Of a stretch of 64,000 nt of DNA, positions 52,614 to 63,213 are shown piece by piece. The stretch's first letter is position 1, and every line of letters starts with the position of its first letter. The translations under genes and the position numbers were made by a program. The notes under the pieces were generated by a model. It was not told where the DNA came from. It was given only the letters and a program-made list of their open reading frames with translations, and did no database searches. Where the stretch lies: NCBI GenBank assembly GCA_003228915.1, contig QIGL01000086.1, positions 1 through 64,000 on the forward strand. Direction: 5' to 3'. The stretch is from Acidiferrobacteraceae bacterium (GTDB taxonomy: Bacteria > Pseudomonadota > Gammaproteobacteria > Acidiferrobacterales > SZUA-150).

Positions 52614-54692
52614 TTAGTTATTTCCGACCTGGGTTCCCTTAATATTAATACTTGAACCATTAATTTCGATACTATTAGCGTCAATAGTAAGATCGCCGCC
52701 AGTAGAAATTTCTATGGTACCGCCGCCCTGGCCAATAGTGATGGGCCCACCGCCCTGACCGGCAATAGTGATGTCCTTGGCGGCTTCAATACTGATATTT
52801 CCGGACTCGACAATAATTTCCATATCTTCATCTATCACTCGCACAGACATCGACTGGCCCGTCTCGATAACCATGTCTTTGTCCGCCGACAATTCGATGT
52901 TTTCTTCATCAGCACTCATGCGAATATTTTTTTGTGCGGTCATGTCAATATTGGCGGCTGACTGGTACGTAATATCCTTGTTTTTAGTTAACAACTGGTA
53001 ACGATTTTCAACTGTCACAATCTGATCATTACCTGTCTGTAATGTATATGAGTCGCCAGACTCAAAATTCATGGTTTTAGCCGCAAAAATTTCTGCCTCA
53101 CCTTCTTCTGTCCGAAGCTGTACTTTATGGCCTTCACTATTTGCATCCAGGGATAAAATATTTTTTTTATCTTTTGTAAATAAGTCTATTTTTTCCTGGT
53201 TCTGCATATCATCCATCAATAATTCATTGCCACCCCATGTGCGTATGATATTCTGACTATTATTGCCGCTTGTGACCGGGCTTGTTGTATCAGGATTAGG
53301 TACAGCACCAATAATGACTGGCCGGTCGACATCACCATTGACACCGGTAATCAGCACTTCTGTGCCAGCATGTAACGGAAAATGAAATCCATGCTGTTGT
53401 CCGGCATAGGGTTGACACATGCGAACCGGGTGCGACGCGCCTCCCTGCTGGGTATCACCGAGATCAAATGGCAGGCGTAGTTTGTACCTGCCCTGCTCAT
53501 CCACATAGGCATAGTCACCACCGGTGGTTTCAATTTTTGCAGAAAATACACCATGAACTTTTGGGATGCGGCTTTCATCCACTGGCGGTCGGTAACGCAT
53601 ATCTGTCTTGATCATTAAAACCTGGTTGCTGTAGGTCTTGGGTGTAATTTTACCACTTCGACCACCACCAAAAGCAAAAGCAGATGATTGATCGCCTTGA
53701 TGGGTTACAGATAGTATTAAAAAATCGCCTTCCACATCGCCTTCAGGATTAACAACCGATAACACATAGCCGGGTATCAGGCCACGGCAATCTGTTTCCG
53801 CTAATACCAGGTCACGCTGCCAGTCCATTGCCTCCTGTCTTCTTCGGACTACTTGATCTCCGTCTTCCTGGTTTTTATAATTTTCACCATAGCGATAATC
53901 CAGCCCGTGTGATGCGGTACCAGATTGTGAGCTCGCTTCTGCCAGCAAGGGTGACTCAGGTGTTCGGTAATTATAATCCTTGAGCTTTACTCCGGCAGTT
54001 AAATACCTGCTGCTACGCTGGAGTTTTGAAATTGATTCTTCACCCTGAACATTTCCCGTTCCTGGTTTGTAAGTTAAGCTGTCATTTCCCGCAAGCTTGG
54101 GCGCACCATTACTATCGTCCCGGATAACCAGGACAACATTTTCTGTTTCATGGGCATAATGATAATAAATTCCCTCTCTTTCCATGAGCCTTGAGATAAA
54201 ATTAAAATCTGTCTCATTGTACTGAATAACCATTTCCCGAATTGGATAATTTCCGGTCAACTCAAATTTATATTCTGAGCTGTTAATGCCACCATCCTTC
54301 AGGACTTGTTCAATGATTGCCTTAGCATCACGATTCAAAAAAACCCGGCACTGCCTGTTTATATCCAGGCTGTATAACGGCGATGTAAAAACAATTGAAT
54401 ATTCCTCGCTATCGTCTCCCACCAGCGGGCCCAGGTGGGTCGCCTCGGATATAAGGCCATGGATCTTGCGAGGCTCGCCATCCCAGTCTATTTCCAGTAT
54501 CGCTTTTTGGTTTATTAATGTTGCTGGGTCAACTACATCTTTGATAGCCAGGCTCAACTCATATTCATAACTTTCAGAGATCGCTTCAGAGCCTTCAAAC
54601 TTGATCACGCTCACCGCTGCCGCGAGATCTTTTATCTCCAGCGAATAGTGAGTGCTGTTGTTATGTCCTTCAAATGGTGATGTAGCTGCCAT
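52614..54692 (-). CDS. vgrG: T6SS spike protein VgrG (TssI)
   Basis: DFNFISRLMEREGIYYHYAHE; VTHQGDQSS; C-terminal beta-helix IDANSIEINGSSINIKGTQ. Confidence 0.96.
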   Translation of the reverse strand: MAATSPFEGHNNSTHYSLEIKDLAAAVSVIKFEGSEAISESYEYELSLAIKDVVDPATLINQKAILEIDWDGEPRKIHGLISEATHLGPLVGDDSEEYSIVFTSPLYSLDINRQCRVFLNRDAKAIIEQVLKDGGINSSEYKFELTGNYPIREMVIQYNETDFNFISRLMEREGIYYHYAHETENVVLVIRDDSNGAPKLAGNDSLTYKPGTGNVQGEESISKLQRSSRYLTAGVKLKDYNYRTPESPLLAEASSQSGTASHGLDYRYGENYKNQEDGDQVVRRRQEAMDWQRDLVLAETDCRGLIPGYVLSVVNPEGDVEGDFLILSVTHQGDQSSAFAFGGGRSGKITPKTYSNQVLMIKTDMRYRPPVDESRIPKVHGVFSAKIETTGGDYAYVDEQGRYKLRLPFDLGDTQQGGASHPVRMCQPYAGQQHGFHFPLHAGTEVLITGVNGDVDRPVIIGAVPNPDTTSPVTSGNNSQNIIRTWGGNELLMDDMQNQEKIDLFTKDKKNILSLDANSEGHKVQLRTEEGEAEIFAAKTMNFESGDSYTLQTGNDQIVTVENRYQLLTKNKDITYQSAANIDMTAQKNIRMSADEENIELSADKDMVIETGQSMSVRVIDEDMEIIVESGNISIEAAKDITIAGQGGGPITIGQGGGTIEISTGGDLTIDANSIEINGSSINIKGTQVGNN

Positions 54693-54733
54693 AGTTTTCC
54701 TTAATTAATATTTCTTTCTATCTTTTTTTTAAA

Positions 54734-57622
54734 TTAAACTGTTGCTGAGGCTTGTTCTTCACTGCCAATCTCTGGTTTAGCGTCCCCTAACGGCTTGTTA
54801 CTCAGCTCCAGGAAATCGCAAATCAACTCATTATGTTCATCGAGGCCAAGTCTCAGGATATCTGGCATATCATCGTCAAGCATATAATTTAGCAACGTGC
54901 GCGCCACATTAGGCAGTAGTTTCCTGTCAATAATCGCATCAATATGCCGTGCACCTAATTCTGGTCGCTGGCATAGACCGGCAAGGTGTTTTAGCACTTC
55001 CGGCATGCACTGAAATTCTATTTTATGATTCAACAATAAACGTTCAGCTACCTTATCAAGCTTTAATGCCGCTATTTGTTCCAGTGTACGACTATCCAGT
55101 GGCAGGAAAGGTATAACCTGCATGCGGGCAAGCAGGGCTTGCGGGAAAAAGTCCAGTAACTGGGGTTGAATTTCTGCTTCTATCTGGTCAATGCTAAGCG
55201 GCTTTTTATTTTCATCGGTTTTTTCGGTCTTGGTCGATTTCTTTTTCCCGGTTTTAGTCCTGGGCTTGGCTTTGCCTGGCTTGGTTATTGTCTCAGTCGC
55301 TTCTGCCGACTCTTCATTATCAGCAGCATCTTGATGTGCTTGCCAGGACTCCATAATTTCATTTGCGGCCAGGTTGCTGGTCATTAGTATAACGGTATTG
55401 GAAAAATCAATTTCCCGGCCTTCACCATCGCGCATAAAACCACGATCAAAAACCTGGAAAAAGAGATTCATCACATCCGGGTGCGCCTTCTCGACTTCGT
55501 CCAGCAATACCACTGAATAAGGTCTTTGCCGTACCGCCTCGGTCAAAATACCGCCCTCGCCATAACCAACGTAACCCGGGGGTGAACCTTTCAACTGGGA
55601 AACAGTATGCGCCTCCTGGTATTCACTCATATTGATAGTTGTCAAAAATCTTTCACCACCAAATAATATTTCTGCAATTGCGCGGGCAGTTTCAGTTTTA
55701 CCGACACCGCTTGGACCCACTAGCAAAAAGACACCCATGGGCGCATCTTCTCGTGTCAGGCCAGCAGTCCTGGTGCGTAATGTTTTTCCAACTTTGGTAA
55801 TTGCCTGGTCCTGGCCGACCACCCGGTCACCCAATATTTCTTCAAATTTTAGCAGGGTACTTGCCAGGTCATGAACCATGTTACCAACCGGTATTCCAGT
55901 CCAGTCAGAAATAACACTGGCAATGACATCGGCCGTTACTTCACTGTGAACCAACACATCACTGCCCTGCGCTTGTTGAATTTCCTGGCGGGATTTTGTC
56001 AGAATTTCACGCATTTCATTTGCCAGTTTTTCTTTTTCGGCATCCAGCTGTTGATCCGTCTCTTCTTTATCCAGGCCGTTCTCCAGTAATTGCTTGCGCT
56101 GTTCTTCCAGTTTTTTTACCAATGCAAGTTCAATCTGCCACTGGAGTTTTGTCTCGACAAGTTGTGCCTGTATTTTTTTCTTGTGGTCATTCAGGTCATT
56201 TATAATTTCCTTTTCGGGCTCGATACCTTGTGCTCGCTCCTCTTCAAGATGACCCAGGCGTCGTTCTATATGGGCCAACTCTGCCTCGGCGGTCTCAACT
56301 TCTACTGGCGGACTTGCCTGGCCCATTCGCACACGGGCAGCCGCAGTATCAATCAAATCAATTGCCTTATCTGGTAATTGCCTGCCTGTGATATAACGGT
56401 TGGAGAGATGGACAGCTGCTTTAATCGCATCATCAGTGATCAATACTTCATGGTGTCGCTGATAGTATGCCTTTAATCCCGATATCATAGTGATGGCGCT
56501 GTCTACATCTGGCTCCTCAACTTTGACCAGTTGAAATCGTCTGGCCAGGGCCGCATCACGTTCAAAATATTGTTTATATTCAGACCAGGTGGTCGCGGCG
56601 ATGGTGCGCAACTCGCCCCGTGCCAGTGCCGGCTTGAGTAAATTGGCGGCATCACTACCGCCGGCATCACCACCAGCACCAATCAAGGTATGGGCCTCAT
56701 CAATAAACAGGATAATAGGTGTTGTAGATGCCTTAACTTCATCAATGACCTGTTTTAACCGTTTTTCAAACTCGCCTTTAACCCCGGCACCGGCCTGCAG
56801 TAAACCAAGATCAAGTATATTTAAACCAACATTCTTGAGATTATCCGGGACCTGGCCCTCAACCATTCTTAAGGCCAGCCCTTCAACCAGGGCAGTTTTA
56901 CCAACGCCCGGTTCGCCAACCAAAATAGGATTGTTCTTGCGGCGGCGACTCAAAACATCAACCATTTGCCTGATTTCATTGTCGCGACCAAAGACTGGGT
57001 CAATTTCTCCAGAGGCAGCACGGGCGGTCACGTCTATTGTGAACTGGCCTAACGCACCGCCATCTTCACCTGCAGGAGTGTTTGCCATACCACTGGCGGT
57101 ACCAGTCTGTTTTGAATCCTTGCTGGTTACGGGTTTACGCTGGCTCATATTTTCACTGGAGCCTTCAACCAGCTGATTAAAATTATCTCTTAAGGCATCA
57201 AGTGATATTTCGTCAAGTAGCGAAAAGTGGTTGCCGGGCAATCTGGGCGCAAGTTCAATAAGGGCATCGAGCAGCGCGCCGGAGCGTATCTGTTCGTGGT
57301 TAAAATGCAAACTGGCATTTACCCAGGCCTGCTCAAACCAGTCAAGCACAAAGGGTGAAAAACTGGGTTTGCCAGTATTGCCGGCACGACAACTGGATAA
57401 CTGTTGCAACATGCCCTGCCAAATAGCATCGGTGTCTACGTTAAACGCGCGAAACAATCGCGCCATATCACCACTACCGTCCTCCAGGCACTTGATGACT
57501 ACATGCTCAATTGTCACCTCGTAATGTGTTCGAGCCATTGCAAAACCAGCCGCATCATCCAGCATGTCTGCGCAATGATCATTTAACCGTTCCAGTAATT
57601 TTTTAACTCTTTTTACGCTCAT
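54734..57622 (-). CDS. clpV: T6SS sheath-disassembly ATPase ClpV (TssH)
   Basis: DPVFGRDNEIRQMVDVLSRRRKNNPILVGEPGVGKTALVEGLA; GVFLLVGPSGVGKTETARAIAE; SQLKGSPPGYVGYGEGGILTEAVRQRPYSVVLLDEVEKAHPDV. Confidence 0.97.
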   Translation of the reverse strand: MSVKRVKKLLERLNDHCADMLDDAAGFAMARTHYEVTIEHVVIKCLEDGSGDMARLFRAFNVDTDAIWQGMLQQLSSCRAGNTGKPSFSPFVLDWFEQAWVNASLHFNHEQIRSGALLDALIELAPRLPGNHFSLLDEISLDALRDNFNQLVEGSSENMSQRKPVTSKDSKQTGTASGMANTPAGEDGGALGQFTIDVTARAASGEIDPVFGRDNEIRQMVDVLSRRRKNNPILVGEPGVGKTALVEGLALRMVEGQVPDNLKNVGLNILDLGLLQAGAGVKGEFEKRLKQVIDEVKASTTPIILFIDEAHTLIGAGGDAGGSDAANLLKPALARGELRTIAATTWSEYKQYFERDAALARRFQLVKVEEPDVDSAITMISGLKAYYQRHHEVLITDDAIKAAVHLSNRYITGRQLPDKAIDLIDTAAARVRMGQASPPVEVETAEAELAHIERRLGHLEEERAQGIEPEKEIINDLNDHKKKIQAQLVETKLQWQIELALVKKLEEQRKQLLENGLDKEETDQQLDAEKEKLANEMREILTKSRQEIQQAQGSDVLVHSEVTADVIASVISDWTGIPVGNMVHDLASTLLKFEEILGDRVVGQDQAITKVGKTLRTRTAGLTREDAPMGVFLLVGPSGVGKTETARAIAEILFGGERFLTTINMSEYQEAHTVSQLKGSPPGYVGYGEGGILTEAVRQRPYSVVLLDEVEKAHPDVMNLFFQVFDRGFMRDGEGREIDFSNTVILMTSNLAANEIMESWQAHQDAADNEESAEATETITKPGKAKPRTKTGKKKSTKTEKTDENKKPLSIDQIEAEIQPQLLDFFPQALLARMQVIPFLPLDSRTLEQIAALKLDKVAERLLLNHKIEFQCMPEVLKHLAGLCQRPELGARHIDAIIDRKLLPNVARTLLNYMLDDDMPDILRLGLDEHNELICDFLELSNKPLGDAKPEIGSEEQASATV

Positions 57623-57701
57623 TGGTATATTCCGTTAAATAATATTTTTAATATCCTGCATTGCAACTTGTAAGTACTTGATAAAATTTTTAGTTGGCTG
57701 T

Positions 57702-58745
57702 TTATGCTGCCTGTTTTTGCCCGGGAGCACCGTTTCTTTCATTTTTCTCGTGGTCGTCTTTGTTCTGAAATTCACCACCTGACACGTTGATTGGATATTC
57801 AGCACCGGCAGCTTCGCCCAACCAGCTACGCCAGCCAAGTCGTAACCCATCATCACCCAGTGTCGGTGCGGTACCGGTTGTACCTGCTACCATGATGGTC
57901 ATGTCATACTCTATAATATTGTCGAGATACTGATTCGTTAGTTTGTCCAGCATTTTTCCGTAGGCGTGAACTGGCAATAATCTTTGCGCTGTCGTATAGG
58001 AAACCGGGCCAACCGTTATATGCACCTTGCCACCCACATCCAGCACCTGGTCACCGGTCACGGTATTGTCCCCGAGCACCATCGCCTGGCCGGCTTGATC
58101 TGTCTGGCCCAGGCCAATCGGTTTGCTTATCTGCACCCAGCGCGGCACATATTCCCTGACCTCGACCGGGGCACCAACCAATTCCCGGACCATGCCTGTC
58201 AGGCCAGTGGCGCTGCGAAAACGGCGGCCATATAAACCGGAAAAACGTAATGCTGATAACGATTTTGGTAAGTCATCGCGGCCAGATAACGCCGAAAAAT
58301 ATCGACGATACCTGGAGTCTGCCTGCTCCAGGTCAATTGCCGGCCGATATTTTTTCCATGCCAGGTACAGGAGTGCGTAGGTGCGATGACTATATATATC
58401 AAGGAATGCTCGCGTCGACTCGCCAGCAGCATCATTTCGCAAAACGGTCTGGATGAAATAGTGGGGAACCGGTGCATCTACCCCATAAAGCCCCATAAAA
58501 TTTAACTGGATATCGAGCCGACCATTTTCTTCGTTCCTGATAATGCGCTTGATATCAGCAGCCGGGAATCCAATTTCACGAGCCGGGCGAAAGCGCGCCT
58601 TTTCTTCAAACGACTTGTCCCGTTTGCCGATTGCACCCCAGACACGCTCAAGTATTCGCACGACCTGGAAAAAGTCGTAACCGGGCCCATTTTCTGCCAG
58701 GCGGCGAATTAAATCGGGGAGGCGTCGCCGAACGTCGGTTGCCAT
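57702..58745 (-). CDS. tssG: T6SS baseplate subunit TssG
   Basis: YDFFQVVRILER; MGLYGVDAPVPHYF; FSGLYGRRFRSATGLTGMVRELVG. Confidence 0.94.
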   Translation of the reverse strand: MATDVRRRLPDLIRRLAENGPGYDFFQVVRILERVWGAIGKRDKSFEEKARFRPAREIGFPAADIKRIIRNEENGRLDIQLNFMGLYGVDAPVPHYFIQTVLRNDAAGESTRAFLDIYSHRTYALLYLAWKKYRPAIDLEQADSRYRRYFSALSGRDDLPKSLSALRFSGLYGRRFRSATGLTGMVRELVGAPVEVREYVPRWVQISKPIGLGQTDQAGQAMVLGDNTVTGDQVLDVGGKVHITVGPVSYTTAQRLLPVHAYGKMLDKLTNQYLDNIIEYDMTIMVAGTTGTAPTLGDDGLRLGWRSWLGEAAGAEYPINVSGGEFQNKDDHEKNERNGAPGQKQAA

Positions 58746-60460
58746 ACGAACTCCTCGTTGCTTGGGTGGGTTTGGATGCGGGTACGAATAAAAGAATTTA
58801 CATTTGCATAACTGGAAAAGAATTTATGCAAGATTGTGCCAAATAAATAACTATCTGCAGTTGAGCCGTATGAATCATCATTCATACGAATAACCAGCTC
58901 CATGCCCCGCATGAGCGCGCCCCGTTTAATTAACTCTGCTGGTTTACAGGATATAATTTCGAGACCGGCTATACGTCTTTGATTCGGCGTTTCTGCTGAC
59001 CATTCATATAATGATAAAAGACGCCGGAAAGTATCTGTATCACTCAGCGACGCGTAATTCATTGCCATATGAGAAATTAACGCCCATTGAAAGGCTTCTC
59101 TATCCGGCGGTAATAACATGCGCGTTGGCCGCGTGATGTTGGCAAAACTGACGAAACCCGGAAAATCCGCACTCGGTGTATTGACACTGCCAATCTGCAG
59201 GTTGGCCCTGGGAATATGGCCGTTACTCGCAGTTATTTCACACGACAGGGTTTGTTCCTTGAATGACCCATCATCACTGACTGTTATATACGTTTCCGGA
59301 CGACCTGAGCCCAAGACTCGACGGCTAGCATAAAAATACCTGCCTGTGAGATCGTGTTTGAATGAATACAGTGGATCATATTCAAACCGGTCACCGGTTT
59401 TACCATCAAGGCCTATAACCTCATCAATTGAATAAACTTCCGTGCCCTGTCTTGAATGAAAATCGGCTATCACCGGGTAATCGTAACGTTGCTGGGTTAA
59501 GCTAACTGGTTCAGAGGAGCGCTTGAATAAGTTAATTGCCGGGCAACAGTGGAGCTTAAACATATCCGCACTAACACTGACATCGCGGGGTAATATCTCG
59601 TCACTATAAACCTCAATTTCAAATTCGCGCAAGCGCTCTGGCCAGGCAACCTGATCCAGGCCCAGCAAGGATAAAAACAGGTACTTCTCGCGAAAACTAA
59701 AATAGTCATGAAGCAAATGAAATCCTGAAAAACTTTGCCCGCTTAAAGGAATCAGCGACTCATCAGTACCCATGTGACTGGCAACTACCATTTCCTGGCC
59801 CCCGAGTCGGGAAGGTTGCCGGGTAGGCTCTTCTGGAAAACGTACCTGGACCATGCGTGTACCGCCTACCAACGCTTTATAAAGTAACATTGCAACATTG
59901 GGGTCGGTATGGAGATAAATTTTTAATTGGCTAAGAGAAAGGGCATCTATTTTTACGCCAGGATCAAGCTTGAAATGATATTTAAGTAACGTCCCGCCCG
60001 TGGCCGGCTCTTCTGCGGTTACTTTTTTAAGCCTGATTGGCTGAAGCTCAACCGGGTAAACGGTTCGAAAACGGCAGGTAACACTTTCCTGGATACCATT
60101 ACTTGCTTTAGTAGAAACTGGTGTCGCTAATAAACCAGCGTGTTTTGGCAAAACCTGGGTTTGCTGAAGCTGGCCCTGGCGAGGGTTAAATTCAACTATT
60201 GTTGTTGAAGGCATGGGCCGCAATAAATGTGGCCACATCAGGCTCAATAAGCCTTCGCTAACTTCCGGAATATCATCGTCAATGGTTTGGCGGATTTGGG
60301 CAGAAAGAAATGCCACTCCCTCCAGTAATCGCTCTACATAAGGATCACGATCCTTGATGGCATCAAGATTGAGCTGGCTTGCCTGCTCAGGATAGGCATG
60401 GGCAAATTCCTGGGCGGCCTCATGCAGTTGCCGCATTTCTGCGTCAAAATATTCACGCAT
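58709..60460 (-). CDS. tssF: T6SS baseplate subunit TssF
   Basis: YFDAEMRQLHEAAQEFAHAYPEQASQL...DPYVERLLEGVAFLSAQIRQTIDDDIPEVSEGLLSLMWPHLLRPMPS. Confidence 0.96.
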   Translation of the reverse strand: MREYFDAEMRQLHEAAQEFAHAYPEQASQLNLDAIKDRDPYVERLLEGVAFLSAQIRQTIDDDIPEVSEGLLSLMWPHLLRPMPSTTIVEFNPRQGQLQQTQVLPKHAGLLATPVSTKASNGIQESVTCRFRTVYPVELQPIRLKKVTAEEPATGGTLLKYHFKLDPGVKIDALSLSQLKIYLHTDPNVAMLLYKALVGGTRMVQVRFPEEPTRQPSRLGGQEMVVASHMGTDESLIPLSGQSFSGFHLLHDYFSFREKYLFLSLLGLDQVAWPERLREFEIEVYSDEILPRDVSVSADMFKLHCCPAINLFKRSSEPVSLTQQRYDYPVIADFHSRQGTEVYSIDEVIGLDGKTGDRFEYDPLYSFKHDLTGRYFYASRRVLGSGRPETYITVSDDGSFKEQTLSCEITASNGHIPRANLQIGSVNTPSADFPGFVSFANITRPTRMLLPPDREAFQWALISHMAMNYASLSDTDTFRRLLSLYEWSAETPNQRRIAGLEIISCKPAELIKRGALMRGMELVIRMNDDSYGSTADSYLFGTILHKFFSSYANVNSFIRTRIQTHPSNEEFVWQPTFGDASPI

Positions 60461-60884
60461 AACTAGACGCCTTTATCTTGCCTTGCGATACTCGTGCAGC
60501 ACCGCCACTAACAAACATCGTTTGGTAGACAACTTTATGGCCATCCCAGGTACTGCCATTAATGTCCAGTCGAATCACAAAATCGGTTTCTTCTACGGGC
60601 ATAACCGTTACCCTGACCCGTTTTAACCGGGGCTCATATTTCTCAACAGTTTTTTTGACTGAATCTACAAGATCGTTGATTGAATAGGGCATTTGCTGAT
60701 AAACAGCCGTTAAGTCCGGCAGGCCATAATCAGGTAGATGTGTGAGCACGCCTTGTCTTGCATTAAACAACCGGACAAGGTGATCCTGGATGCTTCTGGA
60801 TTGTGCATTGAGCTTATCTACAGAATCGACCGGACGGCCGTCCATAAACCGGACACTAAGCACATCAAACAGCGCAAACGACAT
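60453..60884 (-). CDS. tssE: T6SS baseplate subunit TssE (gp25-like)
   Basis: LFNARQGVLTHLPDYGLPDLTAVYQQMPYSINDLVDSVKKTVEKYEPRLKRVRV. Confidence 0.95.
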   Translation of the reverse strand: MSFALFDVLSVRFMDGRPVDSVDKLNAQSRSIQDHLVRLFNARQGVLTHLPDYGLPDLTAVYQQMPYSINDLVDSVKKTVEKYEPRLKRVRVTVMPVEETDFVIRLDINGSTWDGHKVVYQTMFVSGGAARVSQGKIKASSYA

Positions 60885-60916
60885 CGCAGTGTTTCTTCAG
60901 GGAAGATAGAATAAGC

Positions 60917-60941
60917 GCGCACCCTTGAGACAAGGGCACGC
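60917..60941 (-). promoter_or_regulatory. Strong intergenic hairpin between hcp and tssE
   Basis: Minus-strand GCGTGCCCTTG-TCT-CAAGGGTGCGC: 11-bp stem (two G-U) with a 3-nt loop and no U-tract. Confidence 0.75.
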
Positions 60942-60955
60942 ATTATCCATTCTTA

Positions 60956-61447
60956 TCAGCCGTCAGCCTTTTCGTTCCAGGAATCGCTATATTCCAGGCC
61001 GCCATCTTTATATATCCACTTAATGGTGGCATATCTCAGGCAAATTTCTTCCAGGTGCGGATAACGTTCTTTATCAATATCTTTCACGTTATGCATGATC
61101 GGGCTTACTGAAGTAACTTTGACATCTTCAAGCTCATGGGTGAAATATTCCATTTCACTACCGCTATCATTAATTTCATACCAGCTTATTGTAACTTTCT
61201 TCAATGTTTGTCCAGTACAACAAGCCTTGTACAAATAAGGTGAAGCCGAATCAAACTTTTTCAGAATCTTCAGTGATTCATGCTTGCGTGTGCCAGTTAA
61301 CGCGCCTGAATGCGGATCTGTTGGAATGCGTACTGAGTGATCAAACGATAAAACTTCTACCGTGCCTTCACGGCCAGCGATCTGAACGCCGCCAGCAATC
61401 TCTGAATTCTGGTCATCGGTTAACTTCATATATGCGGGAATTGCCAT
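60956..61447 (-). CDS. hcp: T6SS tube protein Hcp (TssD)
   Basis: MAIPAYMKLTDDQNSEIAGGVQIAGREGTVEVLSFDHSVRIPTDPHSGALTGTRKHESL. Confidence 0.96.
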   Translation of the reverse strand: MAIPAYMKLTDDQNSEIAGGVQIAGREGTVEVLSFDHSVRIPTDPHSGALTGTRKHESLKILKKFDSASPYLYKACCTGQTLKKVTISWYEINDSGSEMEYFTHELEDVKVTSVSPIMHNVKDIDKERYPHLEEICLRYATIKWIYKDGGLEYSDSWNEKADG

Positions 61448-61620
61448 GGTATACCTCCATCAAAAAATTAAAATAAACTTAAAAACCCAGAAGTTGGGCT
61501 GTCCTTGCCGATCCAGGTCTAAACCCTTATCCGGCCTCACTTGCCTTCACTTGCTTCATTACTTCAAACTGTAAAAAATTAAAACGTAAACTATTGTTAC
61601 CGGTTATTTTTGTCCTGGAA

Positions 61621-63147
61621 TTATTTTCCCTTAGGTAATTGCGCAACCAGGGACAGGCTCACATCAATGCCTTCTATCTGGAAATGCGGCATTACCGCGA
61701 GGCCAACTTTGTAAAACCCCGGGTTTTCCGGGATCTCCTGCACAGATACATTCGCTTTACGCAATGGGCGTTTTGATATCAGCGCTGGATCAGGATCTTT
61801 CATTTCGGTAACCAGTGTTTGCGCCCAAACATTCAATTCTTCCTCAAGTGCTTGCCGCGGCTTATTGGAGCCAATATTTTCGCGTTGCAGTACTTTTAGA
61901 TAATGGGCAATTTTGGATACCAGGAATATGTACGGTAAACGGGAATTAATACGACTATTCGCCGTTGCTTCCTTGCTGTCATACTCGGTTGGTTTTTGTG
62001 CTGAGTTGGCAGAAAAGAAACAGGCATAATCACTATTCTTGTAATAACTCAACCCAGGTCAGCAAATTCAAATTCACGGGTTTCCGGCAGCAATACCTCA
62101 GTTGGAATCTTGGCTTGTTTGCCACGACCTACATCATAAGTATGAATCGGAAGATTCTCTAATTTCCCGCCTGATTGCGGACCGCGAACCTGTACACACC
62201 AGCCGTTTTCCTTGTAGCTACGGGCCATGTTCGCGGCAAATGCAAAACTGGCATTGCCCCACAGGTATTTTTCCGACGTTTCATCCCGTACCGTTTCTTC
62301 ATAATTAAATTCACGTATGGGATTACTGTCTGTACCATAAGGCATGCGCAATAAAAAGCGTGGCGTCACCAGGCCAATATAACGGGCATCATCAGATTCG
62401 CGGAAGGATTTCCAACGCAGAAATTCTGACCTATCCATATAGTTGGTTAAATCATGAACGCCAACAACCTCGGACATATCCTTTTTACCAAAGAAATTAG
62501 CGCCGACTGCCCCTAAAAACGGGCAATGGGCAGCAGCAGAAACCTTGGCGATTTCGCTCAACATGCCAATATCCCGGGGAGAATTATCAAACGAGAAGTT
62601 TGAAACCATTGATGTGATCGGCTCACCACCCGGGAGTGTCATATTCCTGAATATAAACGTGTTTGAATAATCCCGCCTGTGTCGTATCAGGGGCTTCTTC
62701 AAAGTCGTCCTGAAGATCCTCTTTAGAGATGTCAAGCAACTCGATTTTGCAGTTTGACCTGAAATCAGTACGATCAACCAGGAATTTTAAACTGCGCCAC
62801 GAAGATTCAATTTCTTGAAACTTTTCATGATGCATGACTTCATCAAGCTGCTTACTAAGCGTATTGTCTATTTGGGAAATGAAAAGATCCAGCAGGTTTC
62901 GATCGATACGATCGACTGTAGTGCCAGACTTACCAACCATTTCCAGGAAAACATTAATAGCTGCTGTCAGGCGTTCTTCATATGGCGCATCTGCCATTTT
63001 CTTGGCATCACTGAATGAATTAATCGCAATACTGGAGCTGAGCGGCTTAATATCGATTTTTTCGCATAAACGCTCATAGACACTGTCGCTGCTCTCTTTT
63101 GCAGCGACCGACTGCTTGGGTTTTGTTTTTGCGGTTGCTTTGGCCAT
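61621..63147 (-). pseudogene. tssC: T6SS sheath large subunit TssC (VipB), broken into three frames
   Basis: N-part 62623-63147 ...GLFKHVYIQEYDTPGW*; middle ...MTLPGGEPITSMVSNFSFDNSPRDIGML...PETREFEFADLG*; C-part 61621-62052 SYYKNSDYACFFSANSAQKPTEYDSKEATANSRINSRLPYI. Together they cover TssC. Confidence 0.92.
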
Positions 63148-63213
63148 AATTTACTTCCTCCTTCAAGCAGATACTGTTTTTACAGATCTGTGAATAAATG
63201 GTTTCGTTCTTTC

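Noticed and set aside
62049-62777. Programmed +1 frameshifting as the explanation for split tssC
   Set aside because: It could explain the CCCGGG site but not the second break, where about three conserved residues also seem to be missing.
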